Assembly (NCBI GenBank): GCA_017607445.1
Contig: JAEVHH010000005.1
Span: forward strand, 4,345,001-4,409,000
Source: Histoplasma ohiense
Lineage: Eukaryota; Ascomycota; Eurotiomycetes; Onygenales; Ajellomycetaceae
Direction: 5' to 3'
DNA length: 64,000 nt
Position numbers and translations under genes: made by a program. The notes beneath the pieces are model-generated. The model searched no databases. It saw nothing but the letters and a program-made list of their open reading frames with translations, and was not told the origin of the DNA. Below, in pieces: positions 34,311-48,700 of this stretch. Each line of letters begins with the position of its first letter. Position 1 is the stretch's first letter.

Positions 34311-36143
34311 CTACATGATCCCCTGCGAAAATCGAGGTTTCAGTTTCACCAATGGCTCGCGGTCTGGCAAACTGACTCCCATCCCCTGAGCGACAGGCTT
34401 TGGCGCTCTATGACACGCCTTTCCCTTATCGTCCACAAAGCCAAGCACTTCAAAGTCAAATGTCAAAAGCATCGTAGCCACCGATGTCAATATGACAGTT
34501 TTGGCATAGACACGGCCCGGGCAGCTTATTGCTCCCATTCCATACGGAAAGTAATTGCTAGGCTTGATATTGCGGACATGAAGGAACCGCTCTGGCCAGA
34601 CCTCGCTTGGTAGGTGATTCGGCCGGAACCAAACTTCAGGTTCTCGGTGCGCCGTCAGCGTTGGTGCCACGACTAAATTTCCTTTCTTCAGCAGATACCC
34701 GTCGATCTCGATGTCGTTTTTGAGATGGCGGGCTAGTTGCGCGGATAAGTGATAGCGGAGGCATTCGGAGTAGAGGGAGTTCAGCAGGGGGAGGGTGAGA
34801 AGCTTGCTGAGATCTAAACAGTTTCTGCCGTTGCCATTTTGGTCAGGGACTACGGAAGTCTGTACCTCCTCATAGATCTGCTTGTGCAAACCTGGTGACT
34901 TAAGGATCTCTAGGAGCATCCAAATCGTGGTTGGGATAGCATTGTCATTAATCCTAGAGGAATTCATTATGAGTAGGTGAAACTTGGGAAACTTGGAAAG
35001 TGGGAAGTCTCTCCGGTTGATGCTCACGCAAAGACAAGGCTAAGCGCCTCAGAGGCTCTCCCCTCTACACTGAATCCGGCTTCAGTGAAGAATTTATTGG
35101 TCTCTCGTACGACCAGCGAAACATAAGGCGGAGAAGATTCTACTGTCGGTGATTTCGGCTCCATTTCTCTAACGTCATCCTGTAGTGCGTCCAGGATGAA
35201 AGCCTTGATCGCTTTAAGCATGCGGTCTCTCGCATGAACGCCTTTGCGGCAGAAGAGTTTGGGCATGCCGTAAAGAAGCCGCTTGAAATCTTTGCTAAAT
35301 ATCCAATAATCTTGGACAAAGGTGGCATTTTTCTCAATGATAGCATCTCCAAATAAAGCCGAAATGGAAGCTGTTGCCATCAGGCGACGCAAGCATGTCC
35401 CAATCATAACCTCGGTTCCTTTGTCGTTCCGTAGACATCCAACTTGGGCATTGAGACTCTTGACAAACTGACGGATCATGGCGGCAGTGCACTCGCGGTT
35501 TGCCAAGTTGGCGATATACAATTGATCGAGCTTTGACACTAGCTCTTTTGCTTTTCCTGGAGAGTGCTTGTACGGGGCCGCATCGCCGGCTGGAAGGCCA
35601 TAGACCTGCTCCATGATTTGGATAGTTCTCGAATCGAAAGTAAGATTCTTGGAGCTACCAAATGCTGCTTTGACATATTCAGCGCCAGTGATAATGTACA
35701 TATGGCTTGGCCCTAATCGGGCCCTGACAATTGAATTGCCAACACTAGTTGAACTGCGAGGAAAAGAACAAGTCAACATAAAAATTGGAAAAACCGGTGA
35801 TCCCTAAATATCATCTTCATAAACAAGCAAGTACACCGCAGACGAACCTCGCAAAGTGGAACAGCGCATGCGGATAGCAAGCAAACTGGAACCCATTTCC
35901 TATCCAAGGCAGCAAATAAGGTAATGATGCTGGATTTTGCCGCTGGCCACGTTGATTCTTCCTCAGCTGGAAATGGAAACGGCATAGAGTGAACAGATAT
36001 GTGACGAACACGGCGAGAATGAATGCTGCGAATGTGAGCATCAGCACTAGTACATTCACGGACAGCTTTTCCAGGAAATATAAACTTTGCCAATTTAAAA
36101 GGGCAAATGCCATTGTGATTGAGGCAATCTTAATTCCCCTCAT
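34311..36143 (-). CDS. Cytochrome P450 monooxygenase
   Basis: A microsomal haem-thiolate oxygenase, likely hydroxylating the lipid chain or a peptide residue. Exons (minus): 36143-35848, 35753-35028, 34953-34311; 554 aa in frame. The N-terminus has a membrane anchor (about residues 28-52, VNVLVLMLTFAAFILAVFV) followed by a Pro-containing hinge (NPASLPYLLPWIGNG). The I-helix area is AINDNAIPTTIW, which carries Asn in place of the common A/GGxxT pattern. The K-helix ExxR is ECLR (~404) and the haem loop is FPYGMGAISCPGR with Cys at ~485. The lack of the usual I-helix Thr motif and the overall pattern recall the CYP7/CYP8-like fungal families (sterol or prostacyclin-type), but I cannot assign a CYP number. 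It is divergent from the NRPS. Confidence 0.9.
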
Positions 36144-36787
36144 GTTTGTGTGAGTACGCTGTATAGGAGGGATGGATAATTACACCCGGAGGTACGCTAT
36201 TTACATTTCGGGAGATCAATGGACGGATCACCCACTGCAGTCTTCAAGTCTCACTCACCTCCCGGGGTTACCAGGCTAGCCTGGTCCACAAGGGCAGTTC
36301 TCCTCCGGTGGTTGGGAAGTTGAGATACCCCACAGCGGTACTCCGTACAGAGTAGTGTGATGAAGAAAACAGGGCTAGTAATCGCAATGCATCACCGGAA
36401 TGAACACACGCCGCCCCTAAAGTATGTTTTCAGAGCTTCAGCGTTCATTGGACGATATGAATAGTGACAGCTAAAGTAGTGTTCGCGTTAAAACCATCAA
36501 GTTTGATGTCGATCTGAAATTGCAGTAAGCAAAGAGAATGAATAAAACTGCTATAACTCAACAACAATACCATTTCATAAGTAAGAATCCATTAGTTAAG
36601 TTAGTTAAAGTCGTTAACTCTTGAGTTATACCAATATATAGTCAGTAGTGATACTTAACTCAAGAATCAATGGAAACATAACCTTTATTTTGGTTTTTTT
36701 TGTTTTTTTTTTTTTTTTTAAAAAAAAACCTCTGTTTGCTCTTTGCTATTTCCCCCCGTTCCCGCCTTCAAATAGACACCAGTGAGG
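36144..36787. promoter_or_regulatory. Divergent promoter between P450 and NRPS
   Basis: 644 bases between the two start codons. It holds a perfect 16-bp palindrome ACCAGGCTAGCCTGGT (36270-36285), a TACTCCGTAC motif at 36339-36348, an inverted repeat CTTGAGTTA/TTAACTCAAG (36620-36628 and 36655-36664) and a T-run/A-run hairpin at 36704-36738 just upstream of the NRPS start. No coding sequence seen. Confidence 0.5.
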
Positions 36788-39700
36788 ATGGCGACGCTTG
36801 AGATCACCCCGATACATCAACCGCCGAGCGAGGCCCAAGAGCAGCTTCGGAAGATATGCGCTGAAGTTTTGAAAATGCCCTTGGGCAACATTGAGATGAA
36901 CAAGTCATTTTTAGCACATGGGGGTGACTCCCTCACAGCAATACAGATGCTGGGCAGATGTATGCAAGTGGGCTTGACGATCACCATGCAAGAGTTGCTT
37001 GAGTCTGCAACCCTTTTAGATCTCTGTCCTCGTCACGGCTTTGGAGAAAATGGTTTGAATGATGCTCAGAGCCAATTGACTCCAGCGTTGGGGTTGCCAG
37101 CCCGCCCAACGGAGGAAAAGCATGATGATGATGATGATGATGATGCACACCAGGATTCCGTCAGAAAATCATTTGCTCAGACGACCTCGTGGTCAGTTGG
37201 TGACATAGCAGACAGTTACTGTTGCACGCCGATGCAAGAGGGACTCCTGCTGAGCCAGAACGTTTCACCGCAGACATACCAATGTTCGTATGTCGTGAAG
37301 ATATCTGGCACCAGCGATGCCGTGGAAGCGTCCCGGCTCGAGCAGGCTTGGCAGCGCGTGGTGGCCCAACACGACGTCTTGAGAACTGTGATCGTCAACA
37401 ACAGCTCTTCCAGCGGGCACTTTGACCAGATAGTGCTGAAGCATGCAAAGGCAGAGGTCACACATGTGCCGTTCACCGAGGGAAACCTGCAAGCGATTGT
37501 CGACTCTCGCCAAGTGGGTTATCGCACCACTGGACAGCGGTTGCATAGCTTGACTCTTCTGCAAGACCCAGCGGGTGCGGTCTACTGTCGGCTGGACATC
37601 AACCATGCACTCGTTGACGGAGGCTCGCTTTTCATATTAGTTCGAAACCTTTGCCTGGCGTATTCTCAAAATGCCCCTCTACCTCGCGGGCCGCGTTTTG
37701 GGGACTATGCATCACTCCTCAACGAACCACCAGAGACTGCCAATTCCACTTTTTGCTCTGAATATCTCCGAGATGTTGTGCCATGTCTCCTCCCGCCCGA
37801 CCTTCAAACCCAATCTCCTGCGTCTCTCAACACGCTCAGTTTACCCCTCGATATTCCCCATGGCGCCGTACGTGCGTTCTGTGCAGTACACCGGGTTACT
37901 CTATCTACTATTTGTCAGGCTGCCTGGGCCTTAGTCCTTCGAACGTTTTCCGGCAACAGCCGGATCTGTTTCTCTTATATCTCTTCTGGGAGAGATATCC
38001 ATCTCCCGGGAATCGATACGGCTGTCGGGATCTTCATTACTAACCTCCTATGCCACATAGTCCTGAAGCCCACAAATAGTTTCTTGCAAATTTTGCAAGT
38101 CCTTCAGAAAAACTCATTCCTTTGCATTCAGAACCAACACGAACTCATGGCTTCCCTGCGGAAACTCAGTCGTAGTTTAGGTCAGCCTCTAAGTAATACC
38201 CTGATGTCCTTTCAGGGAAGAGACGATCTAAGTGGAACGGAGGACATGGGACTAAAAGTAGAGCGATGCAGCGTGTCAAACCCCACAGAGGTACTTCATC
38301 TTGCTTGAGATAGAACTTGTGACACGGGAAAGCCTGCTAACTCGTCATCAAGTACGACGTGTGTATCAGAATAGAGACTGGAGATGATCGTGTGGAGATT
38401 CATATGGATTATTGGAATGATAAGATATCTCCACGGTACATCGAAAGCTTGGGTTCCGCCTTCCGTCACGCTATTGCCAACATAATCGGACAGCCTGACA
38501 TGCTCGTTGGATCCACTTCACTCGTAGCTCCTGAAGCGTACGAGAGAATTCGGCAACGGAATTCGTACGCTCCCGAGATTGTCAACGCGTGCATTCATGA
38601 TATCGTCTATGGGCAAGTGCTCGCCAACCCCAACTCACCCGCAGTCAGCTCTTTCGACGGCGACCTTACATACCGGGAATTGGACGACCAAGCATCAAGT
38701 ATGGCCCGAAAACTAATGGAGTTAGGTGTCCAGGCCGAAGCTATGGTTCCGATATGCTGCAATAAGTCAAAGCGGGCTGTTGTGGCGATGCTAGCAGTCC
38801 TGAAAGCAGGCGGGGCTTGTGTTCCTGTAAGCCCAGAATATCCAGCAGCACAATTGCAAACTTTTTTAGAAAGTGTGCGAGCTTCAATCGTCTTGGTCGG
38901 GGCTGAGTGCCTTGATCTTTTCGAGTCATTCAGTGTGCAGGTACTATCTATCGATGAGCTTCTAGCCAGCTCGACATTGAGAGAGACATTATATACGAAT
39001 TCTACATCTGTGAAGCCAAATAATGCTGCTTTCGTAATCTACACGTCAGGAAGCACGGGCATTCCAAAAGGTGTAGTTCTTGAACATGCAGCTATTTGTA
39101 CGAGCTCTAAGGCTCATGCGACGGCCTTTGGAATCAATGCCACGTCCAGAGTTGGCCAATTTGCTGCTTACACTTTTGACGTGAGCATACAAGATATATT
39201 CACGACTCTCCAGCGTGGAGGCTGTGTGTGTATTTTCTCTGATTTCGAGCGCCTCAACGATTTGGGCGGGGCCATCGGTCGTCGTCGAGTCAATTGGATA
39301 GATCTTACTCCAACTGTTGCCAGGATTCTTTCGCCTTCTGACGTACCTAGTGTTAAAACCTTGATTCTCGCTGGCGAGGTAGTTACTCCAGATATCATTA
39401 ATATCTGGGCGGATGCGGGCATTACAATCTTTAACTCTTACGGGCCGGCTGAATGCTCAGTAAATGCAACGTGTAGTGCACCACTAACGACAGAGGCGCA
39501 GCATTCAAACATCGGACCGGCTCTCCCGTGCTGTCACTTTTGGATAGTCCACCCCGATAACCATAACGTGTTGCAACCGATTGGAGCAGTTGGCGAAGTA
39601 TTAATCGAAGGCCCTATCTTAGCCCGCGGGTATCTCCATGACAAAGCAAGGACTTCCCAATCTTTCGTCTGGGATCCAACATGGACAGATAGCGCTGTTC

Positions 39701-42700
39701 ACCGAAGAATGTACAAGACGGGAGATCTGGTACGCCAGGACTGGGACGGAACTTTTGTCTATGTGGGCCGAAAAGATATGCAAGTTAAGATCAGAGGTCA
39801 GAGGGTTGAGCTCGAGGAAATCGAACATCACATTTGCTCTCAAGACATCGTAAAACTGGCTGGCGTCGTCATGCCATTAAGAGGACCTTGCAAGGATCGT
39901 CTAGTGTCCTTCGTTCTACTTCACGAGTTTGCCCATGATATGGATGATGAGCACGAACTCAGGACGGTAACTGGTGATGCGAATCGACTGGCCAACTATC
40001 GGATATCCTCTATAAAACAGAAACTCTTGGAGGATATTGTTGAATACAAAATACCTACGGTTTGGATTGCCGTCCATTTTTTGCCTTTGACAGGTTCCAG
40101 GAAGCTGGACAAAGGAAAACTCCTATCGTGGGCTGAGGGTATGGATGTGAAACAACACCTTTCAATCTTGGATGGCGAGGTGCTAGACCCTAGCATTTTA
40201 GCTGGGAAGTATGCCCTGATGACGAACGACCGCGAAACTCCACTGTCCCGCTCAGGAGAAATTATTCGCGACGCAATCTGTTATGTTCTCGGAATCCCAG
40301 AACCACTGGCTCTTCAACATAAGTCATTTGTGAGCCTTGGGGGAGACTCAATTTCGGCAATGCAGGTTACATCACATTGCCGGCGAAAAGGTATCATGAT
40401 AACTGTCCGTGATATTCTTAAAAGCCACACCATCGGCCAAGTTTATTCGAAAGCAAAGAATTTATCTTCAGCCCATGTAGTGGATTATGAAGAATCTGGG
40501 GAAGTATTTCCGCTCTCACCTATTCAGCAAATGTATTTCGATGTCATTGCCGCCCCGGAAGTTTTGCCTCGGGAGATGCGCCACTATAACCAAAGTTTCG
40601 TCATGCAGCTTAGCCATCGAGTACGCGAGAATGCCCTTGAAGAAGCTCTGGATGGTGTTGTAAACAGGCACTCAATGTTGCGAGCCCGCTTTCGCCATAT
40701 AGAAGGTCGGGGATGGTGTCAGTTCGTCGTCAAAGAGAGCCCAAGACCGTACACTTTTCGCAAGCGTATTGTTGCAACAAGAGATGACGTTCAAAGTGTC
40801 ATTGCTGAGACTCAAAGCCACATTGACATCGAAAAAGGACCTGTCTTTGCCGTTGTATTGATAGAGCCTTCTGGTCAGGAGCAAAGGCTTTTCCTTTGTG
40901 CGCATCACTTGGTTGTTGACCTCATGTCTTGGAGGATCATCATTTCCGATCTCGAAGAATTGTTGACAGGAGGGCAGATTCCAGCTCTCCCTCCAACATC
41001 CTTTCGTGCATGGTGTAATATTCAAATGGAGGCTTCTCGACAGCTTTCTACCCCCGAATCAGTATTACCAATTGAAACTAGTGCATCACTAGTCTCATAC
41101 TGGGATCTACCTGAAGACAATATCTACAGTGATGAGGTCGTGGAAGAATTTACCATTAATGGAGAAGCTAGTCGTCTACTTCTTGACAAGTGCAACAAAC
41201 CTCTGCGAACAGAATCGATAGAGGTATTTATCTCTGCTCTCTTGTATTCATTTCACCATATATTTCCAGACCGCTCCGACCCGACAATATTCACCGAAGG
41301 GCATGGTCGCGAATCACTGAACGCTGAAGTGGACCTATCAGGCACCGTTGGCTGGTTCACGACATTGACTCCGATTTACGCTTACGCTGAAGACAGCGAT
41401 AGTTTGATAGATGTCATACGGAAAATAAAAGATGTACGTAGGCGAATCCCCGGGAATGGCCAGCCATATTTCGCCTCACGATTCTTCAATGATTCGGCTA
41501 GGGCAGAATTCCGAAAGCATGAGAAGATGGAGATCATTGTGAACTTTATCGGAAGCACCAGTCACTTAAGACAGCCTGGAACATCATTCCGCATGGAAGA
41601 TTTAGAAGGGGACTCCCTAGCGAGATTCGGTCTGGGTGTCAATCGTCTGGCGATCTTCGAAATAACCATTGAAGCGAAAGAGGGTGGACTACACGTAGTA
41701 TTCTCTTTCAATAAAGAGATCCGTCACCAAACCAAAATCCATCAATGGATCAGAGGTTTTGAGCAGTCACTAATTCAGCTTTCTACTGTTCTCCGGGATA
41801 CACAACCACAAATAACGTTGAGTGACGTTCATATTCCGTCGTTGTCATATCGTCAGCTAGATGAGCTGGTGAGGACCCAGCTGAGGTTAATCACGCCCAA
41901 CTTGGACAATATCCAGGATGTATACCCCTGTTCCCCAATGCAGCAGGGTATTTTAGTGAGTCAAGTTCGAGATCCGTCAAAGTACATTATAAGACATTCC
42001 TGCGAATTGCTGCCACCAAAAACTGGAGCACCTGTCGTGGACGGGGAGCGCTTCATTCGTGCGTGGGAACATGTGTGCGCTAGACACGATACGCTGAGAA
42101 CTGTCTTCTTTGAATCTATTGTTCATCGAGGGAACTTCGAACAGGTTGTGATGGGACAAGTCACTCCGGATATTCTATTCACTGAATGCGAAGATGAGGA
42201 TTCGGCCCTTCGGCAGCTAGAATCCCAACGCGGGTGTACTAACTTCGGCAAATTTCGACCTGCTCATCGACTCTCATTGATTAAATTTTCCAGCTCGCGA
42301 ATTATATATCAGTTAGAAATAAGCCATGCGTTGGTCGACGCGACATCCATTTTCGTCCTCCTTCGAGATTTAGTACTGGCGTATGATGGATCTTTGTCAT
42401 TAGTTCCTGGTCCTTCGTACCGCTCCTATGTTGAACATATCGCGCAGCAAAATCGGATCCTGAACATTGAGTATTGGAAAGGCTACCTTGATGGTGCCGA
42501 GATAACACACTTTCCTCAGCTTGAAGGAGATAAAATGTCCACGTCAACAGGGATTGTCTCTTTTGAAATTCCTGATCTCGTGTCTCTTCTCCAATTCTGT
42601 TCCACATATCAATTAACCCAGGCGAGCGTGTTCCAGACTGCTTGGGCGCTGATATTACACAAGTACACCAACTCGGATCACGTATGTTTCGGCTACCTTT

Positions 42701-45700
42701 CTGGAGGAAGAGACGCACCTATTGATGGCATCGATGATGCTGTGGGGACCTTTGTCAATATGATGGTCTGCCATCAATCGCTAGCAAGCTCAACAGTCAT
42801 CGTTGATGCTGTGTCGAAAGTGCAGGACGACTTCCTAAATGGCCTTGGGCACCAGCATTGTGCATTGGCTGACATGATAGCGGGAGCGGACCTTCCGAGC
42901 GATCTGTTTAATACTGTCATGTCCTACCGACACGGCTTTTCAGAATCTGACCTGAATCCGAGAATGCTTAGATTTGACGGTATGAGAGGGGACGATCCCA
43001 CGGAGGTATGAAGATATTTGGTGTAATTTCTCTGAATTTTTCGCTAATACATTGATAGTACGATATCCTCCTCAACATCGAATGCGGACAGAACAAGATA
43101 GTCGTATCCATGCGCTATTCTTTATCCATAATGTCATCTGAAGTAGCGGCGAGTGTTGGGAACGCCTTTTTGCAGGTAATTGAGTCCATTGTGAGTGATA
43201 GACTTAACACCATATCCGACATCTCACTCCTCCACGACCGAGATCGGCGTATATTCGATGAAGCAAACGGGACACTTCCTGAAACCGTGTCTGCAACTGT
43301 CCACGACTCCGTTTTACAACAAACTAAGCGCCGACCCAATGCAGACGCAGTAACATCTTGGGACGGTAATTTGACATACACGCAACTTGATAAACTTTCT
43401 TCAAGCCTTGCAGAGCATTTGATATCTCTCAATGTGGGGTCGCAGGTCCGAATAGTCCCTATATGTTCCGAAAAGTCTTTGTGGGCTGTTGTCTCTATGC
43501 TTGCCGTTTTGAAGACAGGTGCTGTATTCGTCTGTCTACCCATCAATCATCCTATCCAACGCCTCGAAACCATATTAAGGGAGATCGAGGCTCCCATAAT
43601 ATTAACGAGCCCCTCACAAGGAGGTCGTTTCTTGAATTCTGCGCTGTCTATCATAAGCTTGAGTTCGGGATTTTTACAAAATCTCCCTACCCCTTCGCGA
43701 CAGCTCCCCAAGGTCGATCCGGAAGATACAGCTTTCCTGATGTTTACATCAGGAAGCACTGGCCGGCCAAAAGGTATATTGATTTCCCATCAATCGCTTT
43801 GTTCAAGCGCCGCAGCTCATGGCCAGCGCTGGGACATTGATTCTCAAAGCAGGGTATTCCAGTACGCAGCCTTTACTCACGACGTGAGTATAACTGACGT
43901 ATTTACAACATTGATTCGTGGAGGCTGTGTTTGCATTCCATCTGAAGACCAGAGAATGGATGATATCGCAGGCGCTATGCGGAATATGCGGGTCAATTGG
44001 TGTTTCCTCACCCCTAGCGTTGCAGATTTGTTACAACCAGAAGAAGTTCCAAGCCTTCGAACGCTTGTCCTCGGCGGAGAGGCAGCTACAATTGAGAACA
44101 TCAGTTGTTGGGCACACGCAGTGAAATTGATTATTTGCTATGGACCAGCTGAATGTTCCGTGTACGCCACTGGAACCGACTCTGTGTTGAAAACCTCCGA
44201 CCCAACGAATATCGGCAGACCAATCGGGTGCAGAGTTTGGATAGTTGATCAATCTGACCATCGTTCCCTATTACCTCTCGGTGCTGTTGGCGAAATTCTC
44301 ATTGAAGGGCCGGGCGTAGGTAGTGGTTACTTTAATGACCCCGAAAGGACTCTTAAGTCATTCGTACAAGATCTCCCATGGACAAAGAGCAAATGTTATA
44401 GAACTGGTGACCTTGGCCGGTACAACTTTAATGGGACTATCTCCTTCGTGGGCCGGAAGGACAAGCAAGTCAAAATACATGGTCAGCGCGTCCAACTAAC
44501 TGAGATCGAAGGGCACCTGTTGAATTTGATGCCAGACATACGACGTATCATGGTGGTCCTAATACCATTGAACAATAGACAAATCCTTAGCACATTTTTT
44601 ATATCTGATAACGAAAATCCAACGAGGAGTGATGGCATTCTTATACCAATGAGTGATGGACTCATGCAGAAGCTAATAGAAGCTCGAACATTTTTAAAAG
44701 ACTATCTTCCGATCTATATGGTTCCAACCATGTATATACCTCTTGTCCATTTCCCTCTAACGTCAAATGGAAAGCTGGATCATAGATGTCTCTGTGATAT
44801 TGTTTTGAGAATATCCGAAACCCAACTTATGAGATACATGCTCATTAGCTCGTCGCATGAGCAGCAACAGATGACAGTGATTCAGAAGAGGTTGCGTATC
44901 ATGTGGGCTAGTTATCTCGACCTCGCCGAACATTCAATAGGTATAAACGATAACTTTTTTAACCTTGGTGGTGATTCTGTCTCCGCAATCCGCCTCGCCA
45001 GCGCCGCTCGTTCCAATGGGATTTCTCTTACAGTCTCTGATATATTTCGATGTCCCACTCTACTCAGTATGGCTGCAGCTTCCAAGGAGACGAGCCGTAA
45101 GGAGGATGAAGCAGTGATACCGTTTTCATTATCTAACATCGAACAAAATGATTTATCTCAGAAACTACATGAGATCGCATTTGTTTGCGGGGTTCAACCG
45201 AATCAAATCGAAGATATCTACCCCTGTTCTCCCCTTCAAGAGGGCCTCTTGGCCTTGAGCATGCAAACCCAATCAGCATATACCCTAAGGAGGGTCTTTC
45301 GTCTTGGGTCGAGAATTGACCTTGAAGAGTTCAAAAATGCATGGCAAACTCTTATCAATGCTTTACCTATTCTCAGAACCCGAGTCGTTAAGATTGAGTC
45401 AGGCTTTTCGCAAGTCGTGATCAAGGAGAACGACATTACATGGCGCGAAGAGAGTTCTCTGGACAAATTCGTTGAATGCGATTCAAATATGAGTATTTCA
45501 CACTGCGCTCCGCTCCACCGGCTTGGTATGGTTATCGATGATACTGGCGGTAGGTACTTTATATGGACTGTTCATCACGCGATCTTCGATGCATGGAGCA
45601 TAGTCAAAATTTTCGAGTATCTCGCCAAATTATATGCTCGCAAAATAACAGTTGGCTCGCTGATTGCACACCTGCCTCCATATTCCTTATTCATCCGTCA

Positions 45701-48700
45701 TCTGTGTGAAAGGAGTGAATCTATGGCGAGATCATATTGGCTCTCCGAACTCGCTCATGGATCACCGGCTACCTATCCTCAACAGATTTCTTTTCATGGT
45801 TCTCTACCGCACTCGAGTTTCACTGTCAGCAAAGATATAGAGTTACCCCGGAAATCTGAGTCAGATAACGTCACTATCTCAAATATCCTCCGGGCCGCTT
45901 GGTGTATATTGATTTCAAAATACGCTGACTCGAATGATATCGTGATCGGAGTCACCCTTTCTGGTCGAAATGCCCCAGTTCCAAAAATTGCAGAAATAAT
46001 TGGTCCTACTATAACTACAGTCCCGGTTCGCGTTTGCATCGACCGGACCGACAACGTACCTAGCTTCCTATTAAAGATTCAAGAGCAAGCAACTACCATG
46101 ATTCCATTCGAACATTTTGGCCTTCAGAACATTCGTCGCATATCTCCGGAGTTACATTATCTCCTTAACCTTCAGAACCTCCTTATCGTTCATTCTTTAG
46201 ATGAAAGGGATGTACAATTAATACCCGACATGGACGTATTACCAACTTCCGATGATGGATTCGATACATATCCACTTGTCATAGAATGTCGAACCGCAAA
46301 GGTGCAAAACCACATCAGCATTGATGTTCGATCTAACCCGGGAGTTATCTCACCCATGCAGACGCGGAGGATGTTAGATCAATTCGCCAACGTTGCACAC
46401 CAATTATGCCAGGGCACTACCCAGACAACACTAGCCGACATCATAACGATTAGCCCGGAGGATGCCCAGCAACTCATTCAATGGAATGGACACGACCTCG
46501 AGCCGGTCCACGAATGTGTACATGAAACTGTTACCAGAGCAGCTCGTACTCATCCTGGTTCTCTTGCTATATGTTCATGGGATGGCGATATGACGTACGA
46601 AATGTTAGATCTCTTTTCGAATCAACTCGCACGACACCTTATCAAACAAGGCATCCGTCGAGGAAACCTGGTCCCTCACTGTCTCAATAAATCGAAATGG
46701 GTCATTGTCGTCATCCTAGCAATTCTCAAAGCTGGAGGGGCAAGTGTCGCTGTCGGGCCGAGATCACCTCTCCAAAGGTTGGCTAGCAATATTCAGACGC
46801 TGGATGCGCCTCTCATGCTGGTAGATGAAGAAAACAGATGTAAATCGGAGAGTCTTGGCATTCCACTCATCACCATAAGCGAGTGCTTTATGATGAGCCT
46901 TGACTATTCAGATCAGACGATTGACTCCGGTGTGCGGAGCAATGAACCTGCGTTTGTTGTTTTTACATCAGGAAGTACTGGCCAGCCGAAAGCCATTGTA
47001 CTGCAACATGACTCGATATGCTATAGCGCTAGAGCACATGGATCATCACTTGGGATAGGGCGCGGGAGCCGGGTGCTGCAGTATGCAGCGTACACATTTG
47101 ATGTGAGCATCCAGGACAATTTCACAACTCTCATGCGTGGCGGCTGCGTCTGTATCCTATCTGAAGAGGCCCGTGTGAACATCGTAGACCTTATATCATC
47201 GATCAACATCCTTCAGGCCAATTGGGCATGTCTTACATCAACCGTCGCCAGTCTTCTGAAACCATCGGATGTCCCATGTCTCTCAACCCTAGTTCTTGGC
47301 GGCGAGCCTGCTAGTCAGGATGTTGTTGCAGTATGGGCGGGTCATGTCACTCTACACAATGTTTATGGCCCTGCAGAAGCTTCGATATGGTCTGCGTGCA
47401 ATGAAAATCTCGGAGAGCATACCTTAGCTCTGAATATTGGCAAAAGCCTTGCCAGCCGACTCTGGGTCGCGGACCCGGCTAACCACCACAATCTAGTGCC
47501 TATCGGGTGTGTGGGAGAACTGTTAATCGAGGGACCTCTCCTAGCTCGCGGCTATCTTCACGACCCAGAACTGACATCTACTAAGTTTATATACGACCCG
47601 TCTTGGGTCCTTCAGCTCGGTCTTGAGCAGCCTAAGCGCCTCTATAAAACGGGCGATCTGGTGCGATATCTAGATGATGGGTCTTTGATATTTGTGAGCA
47701 GAAAAGACAGTCAAGTTAAAATAAATGGTCAAAGAGTGGATCTTGGGGAAATCGCTCATCATTTGAAATCAAACATTCCATCAGAATTCGTATCCCAAAT
47801 TGTCGTGGAATTCGTCAGAAAGCAATATCAAAACGACAGACATACACTAGTTGCGTTCCTCGAACAATCAGATGATATTGATGAGTCTGAGTTTTGTGGT
47901 ACATTTTCACCTACATTGAAACGACAGATTCAACATGCACGGCATGTTCTAGAAGACAACCTACCGAGTTACATGATTCCTTCAATATTTATACCGTTAG
48001 CACGGCTACCAAGAAACGCATCCGGCAAACTTGATCGAAAGAAACTCCAACAATATTTTATGAACCTCTCTTCGACTCAACTTAATGAGTTCATGCTATT
48101 AAGCGAAGTTAAAACAGAACCGAAATCTGCAATGGAGATTCAACTTCGAGATATTTGGACGCAAGAGTTGAAAGTTTCCGGACCCATTGGACTGGAGGAT
48201 AGCTTCTTCGAACTCGGGGGAGATTCAATTAGTGCAATGAGGCTTGTAGCTGCAGCTCGCGATATTGGAATCTTCATCTCAGTGGCAGATGTCTTCCAAT
48301 TCCCCAGATTGGGCAACCTCGCGTCGGCAGCAATGCAGTCAAACCTAGTAGCTGACTGTGATTACAGACCCTATGATCTCTGGCATCCAGAAAGCCCAGA
48401 GGCAATTGAGGAAATTGCAAGCCTGTGTCAAATCTCGAAAGATGAGATAGAAGATATCCTTCCAGCTACACCTCTTCAAGAGGGGCTGACGGCTATTTCG
48501 ACCCGGAAAAAGGGAACGTACGTTTCACAAAGAATTCACAAGCTTGGTAAAAATACCTCAGTTGAGTTACTTATATCTGCCTGGAATAAAGCTGTTGATG
48601 ATCTTCCAATCTTGCGAACAAGACTTGTCACTATTGCATCGGGAACCTTCCAGGTCGTCGTAAGGCATGAACCCGTTTGGAATAAAGGGCCTTCTCTAAA

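Noticed and set aside
42302..42718. 138-codon minus-strand frame in the NRPS C2 domain
   Set aside because: Antisense shadow of the continuous NRPS frame.
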